In this document: positions 1 to 11,559 of the stretch, piece by piece | How the letters are laid out: every line of letters starts with the position of its first letter | Numbering within the stretch: the stretch's first letter is position 1 | Assembly: GCA_002197995.1 (NCBI GenBank) | Contig: NGZR01000005.1 | Location: forward strand, 5,270,001 to 5,334,000 | Length of the DNA: 64,000 nucleotides | Reading direction: 5' to 3' | DNA from: Gaeumannomyces sp. JS-464 | Lineage: Eukaryota; Ascomycota; Sordariomycetes; Magnaporthales; Magnaporthaceae | The notes under the pieces: generated by a model | Told to the model about the DNA's origin: nothing | Seen by the model: only the letters and a program-made list of their open reading frames with translations | Database searches by the model: none | Made by a program: the position numbers and the translations under genes

Positions 1-519
1 CGGAAATTGAAAGGAGAACAAGAAAACATCAGAATTCAACATGTGCTATCTATCTAGGTGCTGGGAGCGTTTGGAACGAGCGATTACTTGTACAGTAAAA
101 CTTGGGATCTTTCCCAGGTTGCGGGAGCATAAAGCCTTCTCCCAGCCCTCCCGGCGTTTGGAAATTGCCTCGCCTACAGGACATGCCCTGCGCCACTTAC
201 ACTCCTTTTGTTATTGGTATCCTTCTCTACCCGAAGAGGTCAAGATTTGATTCTGTGCCCAAATACCGCCTTCACACCCTCCTTTTCCACACGATAACCT
301 TTGACAAGATATTGCTCGACATAGTGTGTTACTAAATTCCATCTGAACGGTTTCATCTTCGAGTGGGTTCTGGGTTTCACGGCTGGCAAAAATGAACACG
401 AAACCCGCGAAATGGTCCGTGGTTCCATTTTAGGTAAGTCGGCCTTTGCACATGGAGACATTTGGCCCAGCAAAAGTTGAATTCGCTGCTGTGGGAAACC
501 AAAACATTAAGTTCCTTTT

Positions 520-590
520 GCTTGCGTCGGGAATTGAACCCGAATCTGCTGCTTGGAAGGCAGCAATGCTAACCATTACACCACGCAAGC
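520..590 (-). tRNA. tRNA-Gly (anticodon UCC), no intron
   Basis: Read on the minus strand, this 71-nt stretch folds as a standard cloverleaf. The 7-bp acceptor stem pairs GCTTGCG with CGCAAGC, the D arm contains AATGGTTAGC, and the anticodon stem CTGCC/AGCAG holds the loop CTTCCAA with anticodon TCC (glycine, GGA codons). The T arm contains the B box GGTTCAATTCC. There is no intron and no encoded CCA, as expected for a eukaryotic nuclear tRNA gene. The minus-strand downstream side at 501-519 has only short T tracts as a possible pol III terminator. Confidence 0.95.
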
Positions 591-1120
591 TTGCCGTCCT
601 ATTGGATGGTGGTGTGCCTCGCTTGCTGTCACTATCAGCGGCCAGTCATTGCCGAGACCCGCTTTGGGTGTTGCGTTGGGTCTGAACCTTGCTCAACGCC
701 ATCCAACGCCGGCATGGAGAGTTAGCGGAGGTAGGTGAAAGACCATCTGAGCCTGGATAGCCGGCAGTAAGAAATAAAGGTTGTAACACACGAAGTATGC
801 TATCAAGTAAGTCGGGTGTATCGTTAGGGCAGAAATCAGTGGTGTATTTGTGTATAATGTGTTCTCAGAATAAGTCTTTGATGATACTTGCTTGCACTTT
901 ACAGGTCTCTGGTACCCGTGCTTGGAGAGCCTTAGTGTGAGATGGGTGACTGTTCATGCATGCATTGGCAGGAGGCAGGCGGCTACCTAGGTATCCAGTT
1001 CGTCCCTTCCTTCAAGCCTTCAAGAACGAACCACCAACCCTCCTGGCAGTAGGGAAAAAAAGGTAAACATCACCACCTAACCCACTACCCGGCCAAACCT
1101 CGCGAAAAGCCCACCGGACA
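591..1120. other. Intergenic region, no gene seen
   Basis: Only short unsupported open frames occur here. It would hold the promoter and leader of the small plus-strand gene starting at 1121. No RNA gene or repeat was recognised. Confidence 0.5.
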
Positions 1121-1797
1121 ATGACGGACACGAACACCAGCCCCGAGCCATCCTCGGCGTCTAGCCCAGGTCTCGAGGCGACGATCGAGGAGTTGAGGGC
1201 GACCGAGCGCAGGAAGGACGCCCTCACCACGCCGAGTTCTATTGTCGTAGATATATCGCAGCGTATGGGGTCCCCCCTTTTCCTTATTTGCCTCTTCTTC
1301 TCCTTTTTCTCTTTTTACTAACCTGGGAGCTTCGTTGGCTATTTTTTTTTCTCTTCCTTTTTTACTAACCTGGGAGCTTCGTTGGCTATTTTTTTTCTCT
1401 TCCTTTTTTACTAACCTGGGAGCTTCGTTGGCTATTTTTTTTTCTCTTCCTTTTTGGCTAGGAAACTGCCATAATCCGTGCGCTGAACTCCAAAGTCATC
1501 AGCGACACCGGAGTGGGAGACGGGTCACCCGATTGAGTTCTGCCCGAAAACCGTTGCAGACCTGAGGAGCATGAGCGGTATGTTCCTGGCCTACCTCTTA
1601 TGGCGGGCAGTTGCCTGCTAACTGTCACACGCCCGCCTACTTCACCTCTTAAAAAGCCCTCGGAACTGAAGCCGCTCCTTGCAGCGTTCAACATCACACC
1701 GCAGGAGGATGCAACCGATGGAGAGATGAGAGAGATGGTGGCGGAATACATGGGCGTCAATCTTTACGTCTTCTGCTTTTTAAGGGGCGCTCCTTGA
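1121..1797 (+). CDS. Small gene of unknown function, exon model unresolved
   Basis: The ATG at 1121 opens a 47-codon exon with strongly coding codon use (mostly C/G third bases). It is acidic and Ser/Pro-rich, then turns helical (around EATIEELRATERRKD). A GTATGG donor at 1263 and a TAG acceptor at 1460-1461 bound an intron that contains a tandem repeat. The frame from 1462 is open to 1797 except for one TGA at 1534, and a second intron with donor GTATGT at 1578 and branch CTAAC near 1618 is possible. The last part, around PSELKPLLAAFN and later EMREMVAEYMG, looks like real helical protein. I could not join the exons in phase, so either a base error or decay is present. No family is recognised. 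Confidence 0.4.
1317..1456 (+). repeat. Three tandem 46-47 bp copies inside an intron
   Basis: The unit begins ACTAACCTGGGAGC and ends in a long T-rich pyrimidine tract. Copies start at 1317, 1364 and 1410 and are nearly identical. Each carries a perfect CTAAC branch-site match followed by polypyrimidine, and all three lie inside the putative first intron of the gene starting at 1121. Confidence 0.9.
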
Positions 1798-2027
1798 GCA
1801 AGACACGGACGGCATGGATTTATATCATTAAACAAAAACCTGATACCGTACCCCTTAGGACACGGTGGAATTGTTGAGGCTAGGTCGGGCGGCTATGGCG
1901 GTGTTTGGCTCGTCTCTGTGGCGCCCACAGTCTAATCAACTCTATTGACAATACTTCTGGGTCAGAATACGGAAGAACGCATCCGTGACCGCCTATGGTG
2001 TGATGTGGCGCCCCTTTTGTTCGCCAA

Positions 2028-2537
2028 TCAATGCCGGCTCTTCAGCCAGCGGCTGCTCGCCATCCAGGTCCACTCAGCAGAACGGCACCAGCGACAGGCG
2101 TCGCAAAACTCGTGTTTCCTATCGACAAAGTGGCGGCCTATGGTGCACATCTTGAGCGGGCCAAGCCGGTGGCCAGACCAGCCCTCGCGGTGGTGTCCAC
2201 AAGCAAACGAGTCACGCGAGTGGACGGCGAAGCCGCCGTCGCCGAACACGACAGCGCACACGCCGTCCGGGACATCCTCGGGGATGGTGAAGGCCGTGTT
2301 GCCCGGGCTGCCTCGCGCCATAAAGCGCTTGTGGATCGTGCTGGCCGGGGCCGGGCTGAGGAGGCCGGCGACGATGATGGCAGCAGCCGGGATCCTCCGT
2401 GCCTCAATGTCGCCCACATCGATGAGGAGCGAGGGAGGGACGTGTTCCTCGAACCCACCCTCGGTTGTGCAGCACTCATGACATATGACTGTCAACACGC
2501 AAAGATACTGCCGGCCACGATCGCTCGATCTTCCCAT
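2028..2537 (-). CDS. Probable coding exon, unknown protein
   Basis: This minus-strand frame of about 169 codons shows codon use typical of the real genes here (CTC, GGC, GTC, ATC, AAC) from about 2140 to 2470, whereas the overlapping frames do not. The product is Gly/Pro/Cys-containing with hydrophobic stretches such as PAAAIIVAGLLSPAP and a Cys-rich end (CDACRWC). The start at 2537 is uncertain because a possible acceptor (TTGACAG) lies just inside the frame. No domain is recognised. The neighbouring MFS gene lies 400 bp further right on the same strand. It could be an exon of a larger gene or a decayed gene. Confidence 0.4.
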   Translation of the reverse strand: MGRSSDRGRQYLCVLTVICHECCTTEGGFEEHVPPSLLIDVGDIEARRIPAAAIIVAGLLSPAPASTIHKRFMARGSPGNTAFTIPEDVPDGVCAVVFGDGGFAVHSRDSFACGHHREGWSGHRLGPLKMCTIGRHFVDRKHEFCDACRWCRSAEWTWMASSRWLKSRH

Positions 2538-2576
2538 TGCTCATGGATCTCAACCGCTTCTATCAGAGGTGCTTAA

Positions 2577-2934
2577 TGGCAACGCTCTCGGAAGCAGGAT
2601 GTCTCTATCATTATAACAAGCATCAGTCCGAAAAACGACGCATGACCGTTGGTCACGGCCTGTTGCCCCCATATGGGTGTGCGCAGGAGGCTAGGCTGCG
2701 CTGGCTGAGAACGCTACCCAAAGGTGCGCCTCCATTCGAACCTGGTCGCGGTCACCTCGAAAGCGCCGAATCCATCACATCCAACATGCGCTGTTTCAGC
2801 GCGGCGTCCATCAATAAAGCTCTATTCCCAAGTCTTGATACATCTACTCGTAAAAATACCTACAACACCTGATATAACATCAGGGGAATCTGCATTACCC
2901 AAACTGCCGAGGACGAGACATCCCGTGACCCCGC
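2577..2934. other. Intergenic, no gene seen
   Basis: This short spacer lies downstream of the MFS transporter (minus strand). It would contain that gene's 3' UTR. I see nothing else in it. Confidence 0.5.
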
Positions 2935-4510
2935 CTACATATCTTTCTTCTCGGCGACCCCCTTGTCGCCCCTGGCTTTTACCACCCCCAGAGACCCCGG
3001 GGGAGACTTGAGGCCAAAGAAGACGAGGAGGGCAACGCCAGCAATGCCCATAGCGCCAATGCTGTATGCCACCTCGCGACCGGCCCACCAGTAAATGCTC
3101 GTGAAAAGGACGGGGCCGACGCCCCTACCGAGCTGTCCCCAGCTACGGAGGGCGCCAAGCTTCTCGCCGCGCTCACCGGCTCCGGCCTCGAAGCTGCTAA
3201 GGGCGTTGAGCCCCGTCACAACCGTGGCCGACGTGGTGGCCAGGCACGTGGCGGCCAGGTAGAGCACGCTGAGAGAAGAGGCACGGGCCAACAGCGCAAA
3301 GGCCACGAGGCAGGACGCGACGCCGAGGCGCACCGAGAGCAAGGGCGGGAGGCGGCGCGTCACACCACCCTGGAGGATAGAGGCGACGAGGCCTATATAG
3401 CCCAGCAGGCGGCCGTTCCGGGCCGAGGTGTAGCCGAACAAGTCATATGTCATGAACGGGAGCGAGAACTCCATACCCGAGAAGAAGAGGAGGAAGGTCA
3501 AGTGGACCGTGTTGAGCAGGAAGTGCGAGTTGGTTCTCTTGACTGGAGTCGCGCTCTTTTCCTTATCAGCCGTAGCCTTGGGGGTAGCGGCAGCGCTCTT
3601 TTCGGTCAGGGCCGGCAGAGTTTCGGGCAGAGCGGCGTAGAGGTAGGCGGTCTCAGCGACGATGAGGAAGAGCGAGAATCCCGCGGCGGTGGCGAAGGGG
3701 TTCGCAGCCACAGTGGGGATGGAGCTCAGCCAGGCTCCCAAGGCGGGGCCGAAGGTGAATGCGATGGAGAAGCAAGCGCCAATGAGGGCCATAGTGGAGC
3801 CGCGGCTGCCCTCGTCCGAGATGTCGGTGGCGATGGCGGTGGCGAGTTGGACGTTGCCCTCGGACAGGCCGCCGACGATGCGCGAGGCCACAAAGGTGCG
3901 GAAGTCGACGGCCACGACCCACAGCAGGACCGAGAGGATGTTGCCGCACATGCTGGCCAGGAGCGCGGTACGCCGACCGTGCTTGTCCGACAGTCGGCCG
4001 ATCACGGGGAGGCAACGGCTTGGAGGAGGCTGCGGCGCAAAGAGGACCCATTGTGTTAGCCTTGGAAACGTGCAATTTGGGGCAGATGCTGGCTGCATAC
4101 GAGAACATGCTCCCTAGAGCGCCACCGAGCAGAACAATGTCATATCGGGAGTCTATCGGCCGGGCGAAGGCGGCCTTGTAGGCGTTGAGGTAGCCCAACA
4201 CATTGGAGAGCAGGGTCGGGGCGCGCTGGCGCCCTTCCGAGTCGAGGCCTGCGGGGGCCTCGGAATTGCGATAGAACTCGAGGAGGTTCGGGAAGAGCGG
4301 GAGGATGAAAGTAAAAGAGATCTAGAGGCGCAGGGCGCAGAGGGTGTTAGCCGGCGCATTGCGCTTCCGGACGACGCAGCCAACATTCCGGCTGCGTCGG
4401 AAAGATGGAGGAGGGGGAGGGGACGGGTTGTCGCACCAGGTCGAGCAGCAGGGAGATAAAGATGACTCTGAGAACCCTCTTGCGGGTGTGGCATCGACCG
4501 AGGACGCCAT
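2935..4510 (-). CDS. MFS transporter (12-TM, tetracycline-resistance-like), three exons
   Basis: This is a major facilitator superfamily membrane transporter of the TetA/MFSD10-like type; its substrate cannot be told from sequence. Exon 1 is 4510-4437 (TM1 around RVIFISLLLDL), exon 2 is 4321-4101 (LPLFPNLLEFYR, then the loop up to LLGGALGSMFS) and exon 3 is 4029-2935. Introns are 4436-4322 and 4100-4030, each with a GCTAAC branch site. Exon 3 has the signature loop GRLSDKHGRR (motif A) and then VGGLSEGNVQLA, followed by the remaining membrane spans. The restored length is about 463 aa, normal for the family. Two one-base losses break the frame: one in the CCC run near residue 9 of exon 1 and one in the C run at 4006-4009, just before VIGRLSD. 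These look like consensus errors rather than decay, because everything else is conserved. Confidence 0.85.
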
Positions 4511-6690
4511 CCTTCCGCGACCTGCGCGTCTGGTTGAGGTTTAGTCTGCTCGCTTGGGCGCTGTGCTGGGAGTGGAAGGCGCAGGCGGTTGTTGGTGCGC
4601 ATCCAACAGGGAGGGGGAAAAAAAGATCCGAGACAAAAAAGGCGGCCAAAAAGTCCAGAACAATTAAACAAGGCACATCGAGTGTGCTACGAATCGAAGA
4701 GGTGAGATGCTGACCGGACAAAAAGAAAGAAGCCCGGCGGATGCGGTCGATACGACTTGCCCACCACACAACGCCACTGCACCAAAAGAAAAACACATCA
4801 CCAATTTGGCCCCAATGGCCAGCACACTACAAGCACGTCTCGACGCGCTGGCGCCTTCCCTGCCTTGTCGGCTTTCGCCTGAGCTGAGCTGAGGTGGGGC
4901 CTGAGCTGTCCAAAACGGGACAGTGCGTCAAATGGCGACGCACTATTGGACCCTGAGGTCATCGCACGAACGCCTGATCCAGCCTCGAGGGGTCAGTGCG
5001 GGAGACGGCCCGCGCTGAATCCAAGTGTCTCTCGATCAAAAAGGTGACATTTTCCATGCTGGGCGAAATGTCCCGCCATCACACAACCTTGAAGCTCGGT
5101 TGAATGGTTGCCCGCAGATTCTTGTCGTTTCTTGGGCGATGTGACGGGAGACGGCAAACTACAGGTCTACCTCAAGCAACCTAAGCATAATTCTTGAAAT
5201 ATTCGACCCGACACCAACGACACAAGCGTGCCTATGCTCATATTCTTGTCCATGCAAGGCCTCTTCTGCCAGGGAACCTGCTGGCGGGCACACCACCTTT
5301 TGACGCACAGCCAAGGGCGGCAGGCAGATTTCCTCCCCGAAAAACCAGCTTTCAGCATCTGTTTGACATCATTCACTATATGATGTCTCTCTTGGATTTA
5401 TTATCCTTTTTCGTGTTTCTCCATCTGCCTTCGCACTCCTGATATTCGTCTAAGACAGGTTTCGGAGCCATCGTGACGCAAACCTGGACTCTGCCGTTGA
5501 CCACCACAGCCTGGGCACCGAGACGACCGACTTCACAGCAGCAAGGGATGTGCGGGGAGCTGGCTGCGTCGTTGGCCGAGGGTCCCAGGCCACGCTGCAG
5601 AGGGCAGGGAGGTCATGCATGCCCCTCCCCCCTACATATCCGCCTTGCCGTCCGTCCATGGCCTGCCGGTAGTTCCTTGGGGGCCATTGTGACAAGCTTG
5701 ACCCAATGCAGGTACCGATCCTGTCTGGCACCACCCTTCTTTGTGACAAGCACAGCCAACACGGCGATGGGAAAGCGGGTGGTCCGACTGCCCAGTTCAT
5801 CATCAGTCACATCCGTAGTCCGGAAGAGTCCAGAACAGACGGGTGAAATCATCTGGCTAACCATCTCTGGTGCTCGCATGGCTGATTAACTGAGGATGCG
5901 AGGAGGAAGCTCGGGTCCGACAACGGGAGATTGCCCATGGATTCTACCAGCAGGTCCGAGGCCCAGCTGGCGCTCTGCCGCCCCCCTACATATCATTATA
6001 CTGGGTTAGTATACTCCCAGCTAGCACGACTGTTGGCCTTGTTGCCCGGCTCCCCTCTGCGGGGTGTCGGTAGAAGAAACAAAAAGTGGGCATGCACGCC
6101 ACTGTCTGCCGGTTGGTTGTACGGCGTGCCGCCCTCTCCTTATTGAAAACGCACGCCACAGGTTTAGCCGCCAGCCAACGGCACCCTGGGCCAATCACCT
6201 TTCCTCTCCCACCCTTGCCATGGGCCGTCCCCGGCACGACCTGCAGAGCATATCGCCGAGATGGCCAGGGGAATGGACAGGGGAAGTGAGAAAAAGGCGT
6301 CATTGACCGATTCAGCCTGTGCACCCTCCCGTCGATCAGCTCCCCCTGCCTCGCGCGTTCCGCATGCTGCCTGGTACCTTGGATGCTGTGATGGAGGTGG
6401 GAGGTGGGTGGTCGTGGTGACATCGCTCCGAGTGTTGGACGGCGCAGATCCCGTTTCTCTCAGGCCTCCCACCTTCCACCGACCAGAGAAACATTCAAAA
6501 AGGGCGCCTGCTCCCCCTCCGTCTTGATCACTCACTGAGTATCTTGGATACCAACCCACTCGTTCCAGTCACTCGTTGTCTAGTGGAAGCCTCATCTCTT
6601 CCCTCACACGACACATATACTCTTCAGAGTATATCCTGCTTCACCCATAGCCTCCAGTTCGAACAATTCCCTAGGACTGGGCTATTCAAG
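4511..6690. other. Intergenic region of about 2.2 kb, no supported gene
   Basis: It lies between the divergently transcribed MFS gene and the GPI-protein gene and so holds both promoters. Overlapping open frames on both strands at 5450-5890 and 6000-6560 lack coding bias and family features. The short string CCCCCTACATATC occurs twice, near 5630 and 5983. I see no RNA gene. Confidence 0.5.
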
Positions 6691-7349
6691 ATGAAGACTT
6701 TCGCTTCTCTCGCTTTCCTTGCCCTGGCCGCCTCTGCGGTCGCCCACGGCCATGGAGACGACGATGTGAGTTGGCCACACCGTCTCGGACCTGATCTTAG
6801 CCCCTGGGGAAGCTTGTGCTCATGCTAACATGCACCAGAAATACCCTCCCCATCCTCCCCCGCCGACTGTGACCCCGCCCACCAAGTGGACGACAAGCAC
6901 TATCCGCGCCACTACGACCAAGACCATCACCAGCTGCCCGTCCAACCCTGACTGTGACGAGAAGGACAAGGTCAAGTACACCACCGTCCTGATCGCCACC
7001 ACGACCACGGTGTGCCCCGTGGAGACCACCAGCAAGGCCCCTCCGCCGCCGCCGCCGCCGAAGACCAGTAGCACGTCCCTTCTTCCTCCGCCTCCCCCCG
7101 CCGCCGCCGCCGCCGAAGACCAGCAGCACATCCCTTCCTCCCCCACCCCCTCCTCCACCCCCGCCCCCGCCGAAGACTAGCAGCCCGCCGCCTCCTCCTC
7201 CTCCGCCGCCCCCACCGAAGACCACGCCTGGCACCATTATCCCGACATCCACCAAGCCGTCGCAGCCTCCGATCATCACCGCCGGTGCCAACGTCCACCG
7301 CGCTGGCGGTGCTCTGGCTGCCGTTGCCATCGCCGCTGCCCTCATCTAG
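6691..7349 (+). CDS. GPI-anchored proline-rich cell wall protein
   Basis: This is a predicted secreted wall or surface protein of about 195 aa. The ATG at 6691 begins a signal peptide (KTFASLAFLALAASAVAHG). The intron at 6766-6838 (GTGAGT donor, branch GCTAAC) is in phase 0. Exon 2 has a Thr/Lys-rich part with a few Cys (SCPSNPDC, TVCPVE) and then three or four repeats of poly-Pro followed by KTSS. The C-terminus has an omega-site-like AGANVH and a hydrophobic tail (GGALAAVAIAAALI) ending at TAG 7347-7349, typical of GPI-anchor addition. The frame shifts by one base inside the Pro-coding C/G run at about 7090-7110, so a naive translation stops at 7180. No enzymatic domain is present. The repeats are likely length-variable between strains. 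Confidence 0.8.
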
Positions 7350-8464
7350 ATCTCTAATCTACATACAGGAGCTCTAGAAGACCATGCCTTGAAAGAGGCG
7401 TGAGCAAAGGTGATGATGCCGAGCAATGATGGGATGTATGGGGAAATGGGAATGACGATTGGGATAGTGTGGAACGGGAATGCGAAAACGAAATGTCCGG
7501 GTGCTTTGCTTCTTGCTGGTTTTGGTCGAGATTGTGTGTGGTCGTGTTTTCAGCTCTTGTCTGTTTGGACCATTCTACACCTGCCCCGTGGGCCGGGACA
7601 TCTTTAATACCACCTTGTTGTTTTTAAGTGTAGATAGGAGGGTAAAATCCCTGGGTAATGAAATGGGATGCGCCTCTTGGCGAGGGAAGCTGCGATCTGC
7701 TAGTGATACTAATGGCACTTGCTCAATGTCCTGCTGCTCGAGGGAGGAGACTACGCCCAAATTTCCCACTCGTAGATCTGCCAAACTGCAAAATGCTCTT
7801 AGTTCTACCCCGGTTCGGAATCGTGATCTCGGCATGTATGCAACGTGACCACGGCAAGGGGGACGGGGGGATCGGCACGATTTCCAAAACAAAGAAACGA
7901 TGATCATCATCCCCTGTGCCGCCGCCGCCTTGGCTGGACGGCTGGACAGCTGGGCTGGGCCGCAAGAGCTGGAGCGACAGGAGCGGAAGGAGCATGGAGG
8001 CGGCCCAGGCTGACCGGTAGGGCGGTCGGTCGGTCGGTCCTCATCTCGCTAACAGACGCCTTCTTCCTTTACCCGCATCCCGCCCGCCCCCACGTGAGTC
8101 CCTTGGGGGTGGGGAAAAAAAAGAAAGAAAAAAAAACAGGGAAAGAATCGAAAGGGAACGGAGCATTTCTCCGGTGCCCTGTTCGCCTCGCCTTTACGCA
8201 CGGGCGGTAAGTGGCTGGCTGCGTGGCTCAGACCTGATTCTTCTCCTCTGTGCTTTCGTTCCTTTTTTTATGCTCCCCTTTCCCACTTCATCACGTCCGA
8301 TTTTCCACGTGCAGCCAGCAGGGGAGATGAAGTGGCAGGAGAATACAGACGCATGGGATCGGTTGGCTTCTCTGCGTCTTGTTTGACTGGATGGGGTTTC
8401 CCCTGGCTATAGCATTAGTCGATATATTGATGGACGGTTTTGTGAAACACGTATGCGGTGCACG

Positions 8465-8495
<31 letters not shown>

Positions 8496-8579
8496 CACAT
8501 ACACACAGCATGCGGTGGTTGGAGGATTGGGGCAAGGGGATGTTGGTGGGTGGTGGGTGAGAGAGGGGTGTGTGTGTGT

Positions 8580-8618
<39 letters not shown>

Positions 8619-9308
8619 TTGCACCACCCAAGCCTTGGTTGATCTGCTGACATGCGACTTGGCAGTCGGTCCATCTTCGGTGGTGCCGTCGAGATGTTAC
8701 GTGCCGTCGCTTTTCAGGCACGTCTGCGCTTCCGGTACCCGGCCCTCCTGTGGGATGCACCGCCTGTAGCATGGCATCGCCGGGAGGCCTCGATTGTACC
8801 TGGTGAAAGGAGCGTCCGATTGCTGCGTGGTCGGCGATTTTTGCATTGTCATCATACATAATTACTCCCATCTGTTGGTGCTTCTGGCTTTTTGGGATCA
8901 TGAAGCAGATTGGAGAGATGAGCATCAGAATGGTAGGAATCGTGGCTTGTATATAGATATGAGGCCGTGACTGTTTATATTCTGTCGGTGTTCTCCCTCT
9001 CAGTTTCTTTCTTTTCTCAACTCCTGCACCTACAGGCTGGAACCAGTGCCTCAGATAGCACTCAGAAATGGGCTATGGGTAATGAGGCGAGGACAACAGG
9101 CATGATAGAAATGTGACCAGGCCAGGGGTAGAGGTAACCTCTTGGTCGTGCGTGTTCGTCTTCCATGCTTTATTCTCGGTCCTCTTTGTAATGATCCTTG
9201 CCTGATAGAAAACTCCCCCAAGATTTGAATTGGATCCTCGAAATCCTCATCCACAATAAACAAGTAATTCATAAGCGTACAAGAAATGCCCTCAAAGGGA
9301 GCCGGGTA
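7350..9308. other. Intergenic region of about 2 kb with microsatellites
   Basis: It lies between the GPI-protein gene (+) and CENP-O (-), so both 3' ends point into it. Apart from the simple repeats at 8465-8500 and 8568-8618 I see no supported gene. The open frames here are repeat-driven or lack coding bias. Confidence 0.5.
8465..8618. repeat. Poly-A/(CA)n and (TG)n microsatellites
   Basis: An A run of about 16 nt (8465-8480) is followed by about ten CA units to 8500. A TG tract of about 50 bp runs at 8568-8618. The two tracts are complementary, so they could form a hairpin about 70 bp across. They produce the His/Thr and Val/Cys-rich spurious open frames in this area. Confidence 0.95.
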
Positions 9309-10534
9309 TCAACAAAGTAAGGGATATGCCCGCCATGATCCGGATAACATCCCCAAAACAGGCCAAAAAAAAGCTGCATGATAGCGAATTGTCAGGCTCT
9401 TAGCCACCACCCTCCGCAACTTCGCAACGACGTCCTCGACCCTCGCGCAGCCGCCGGCGACGTCCAGCTCCGCGAGGCCGTCTCGGGCGCCCTCGGCACC
9501 CACGACGGCGCACCGGCGCACCTCGCCGTTGGGGCCCAGGACCAGGCGGCCGACTCGGCCGTCGCGCCACTCGATCCTGACCTGCATCGCCGCCGTGTCG
9601 GCCGGCTGGATGTCGACGATGCCAGCCGCCTGATCTGTCGCTGCCGAGTCTCTGCTGCCGCCATCGTGGTCGTCTTGGCTGTCATCATCCTGATCATTAT
9701 CATTATTATTTGTTTTGCCGCTGCCCCTTCTGGTCGGGTCCCGGTCGACGCCCGCGGCGGCGCGCATGTCGGCAACGGCGCCGAGGCGGTGATGGTAGCG
9801 CAGGACCTCGCGGCGCAGGTGGCGCACAAACGCGCCCAGGTCCTGCTGGCGGCGCTCCTTGCCCGCCTCGGCGGGCCCGCCCCTCGTCCTTGGCGGAGGC
9901 GGCAGGTAGCGGGCCGCGAGCCCGGTCAGCGGGATCGCCGGGGGCAGCGTGTGGCGGTGGACGCGCAGGTAGCGGCGCAACGGCGACGCCTGCTGCCGCC
10001 CTTGCTCGTCATTCCGGGTAGTAGCAGTAGTAGAAGAAGCAGCCCAGGGGCGGTTGAGCAGGACGTAAAAGGGCCTCAGGAACCGCCCCGCGCTGCGCAT
10101 GGCCTCGAAACGCAGGCCCAGGATGCTGCCGCCGTCGACGGCCGCCGGGTCCGGGTCGCGCGCGCGGAAGGCGGTGACGCCGGCGCAGGCGCGGTAGGCG
10201 TTGCGCTGGTCGTGGGCGGCCTGGCGCGCGCGACGCTCCCGCAGCTGGTCGACCTGCGCGGCCGATAGGGGCGCGTCGGCGGCTTTGCTGGTGCGCGGCA
10301 GAGTAAGGCCGTCTGCTGCCGCCGCTCGACGGGTAGGCTGCGCTGTAAGGAGATTCTGCGCGGCATTGGGGTGCGACAGCAGGGCTGTGGCATGGAGCCT
10401 TGCCTCTGCCCTCAGTTTGTCGGCTGCGGTAGGAGGGCATGTTAGCTTTGATTTTCAGGGGCGAGTGTGCTCTCTTGGTGCGCACCCTGCTTTTTCAGCC
10501 TCTGGATCTCAGCGTCCAATGTTGACGACGACAT
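9309..10534 (-). CDS. MCM21: CENP-O / Mcm21 kinetochore protein
   Basis: This is a subunit of the inner-kinetochore COMA (CENP-O/P/Q/U) complex, which binds centromeric chromatin in the nucleus. Exon 1 is 10534-10486 (MSSSTLDAEIQRLKKQ, the usual short N-terminal coil). The intron is 10485-10424, 62 nt, with branch GCTAAC; phase 1 joins to ADKLRAEARL. Exon 2 runs uninterrupted to 9309, giving 387 aa, in the family range. Family hallmarks are FRARDPDPAAVDGG, LGLRFEAM, RPFYVLLNRPW, RYLRVHRHTLPPAIPL and RHLRREVLRYHHRLG. An Asp/Asn-rich low-complexity insert lies near residues 250-275. The frame is intact, unlike several neighbours. The promoter region is shared with the divergent acetyl-CoA transporter gene. 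Confidence 0.85.
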
Positions 10535-11559
10535 GGTGGCGGTCGTGCGGACATGTCCATTGCTTGGGAAGACGGCCGTCTGGCCAGATGCGCTGTGAAC
10601 AGATCAGTGCGCTTGATCCGTTCAGGGCGAGTACGTCACAGCATGCAACGAGGGGTGCTTCGCGACGACGCGTAAACAAGGACAAGCGCGTGTTGCGGGC
10701 GAAGCGTTCCCACGTGACACAGCCTGGTCCTCGGCGCGCGAGCTGAGCATTCCAAGATCGCGTGCCCCTGACAGATGATGGACCCCAGGTGGCAGCCCCG
10801 CTGTAGCTGGCAAAGGGCGCGCGCGCTTCTCCGCAATTGCTGAATTCTCCACGTGTCTGCTGCCTTGGAACTTTAGAATTACTCAGCCTCTGCGAGTCGG
10901 CAGCCTGCGGCCATTCGTGTCGGCAGCAAGGTTTCGGATGGAGGAAAAAAAGGGAGTCGGCTTCATATCCAATTTTCCGTGTGAACCGTCGTGAGATTTG
11001 ATTCCATGGCTTCACGTCGTACAGTTCTGATTCTAAGGGCTTGCTAAACCCGACCGTTTCGCTCGTTGCCGTTTGGCTGTTGTTTTTTCTCCTCTCTTTC
11101 GTCCTTTGGGAAATTCCTTGCCACCATCGTCGAGCCAATCTCGAAAGGCCACGGTTGCCTCCGTTTTCCAGCGCCCGACCCGGTACTTCGGAGGAGACAC
11201 CGCTGAACGTGCGCGCCACTCATAGGCCTCCATCGCAGACCCTCCGTTTCGTCCAACATCCAGCTGTCCTGTCGGATTTCTTCGCGCCGCGTCTGAACAC
11301 GCCCTCGCCCATCTCGACATATTCCTCCTATGTGTAACATCCCCAGCCAACTAGACATAGATCTACCGCCCGTGCACCCCTATACGCCCCTGAGAGAGAG
11401 TATTGTTACTACTTCGTGTACAACTATCGACTTCAGCCGCAACGACCCGCCGTACATCCCCAGCTGCTATCGCGCCCTGTCCTCGGAGCCGACCCCACTC
11501 TCATAGACGAGCAGCCGCCAACCCCCCTCCATCCCCCAATACGTTTGCGCATAGTACCC
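10535..11559. other. Divergent promoter region, CENP-O / acetyl-CoA transporter
   Basis: About 1 kb separates the two divergent starts. A 236-codon minus-strand frame (10509-11219) overlaps the CENP-O start and has no coding bias, so I treat it as chance. No RNA gene or repeat was recognised. Confidence 0.5.

Noticed and set aside
5450..5889. Overlapping open frames of 117 and 138 codons on opposite strands
   Set aside because: Neither shows coding bias or recognisable motifs; they mirror each other in GC-rich sequence.
6797..7345. Gly-rich minus-strand frame of 182 codons
   Set aside because: It is the reverse complement of the Pro-coding repeats of the GPI-anchored protein gene.
8291..8925. 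His/Thr-rich and Val/Cys-rich frames
   Set aside because: They are translations of the CA/TG microsatellites and the A run, not genes.
10509..11219. 236-codon minus-strand open frame upstream of CENP-O
   Set aside because: It overlaps the start of the well-supported CENP-O gene, lacks coding bias and has no family features; GC-rich promoters here often stay open by chance.
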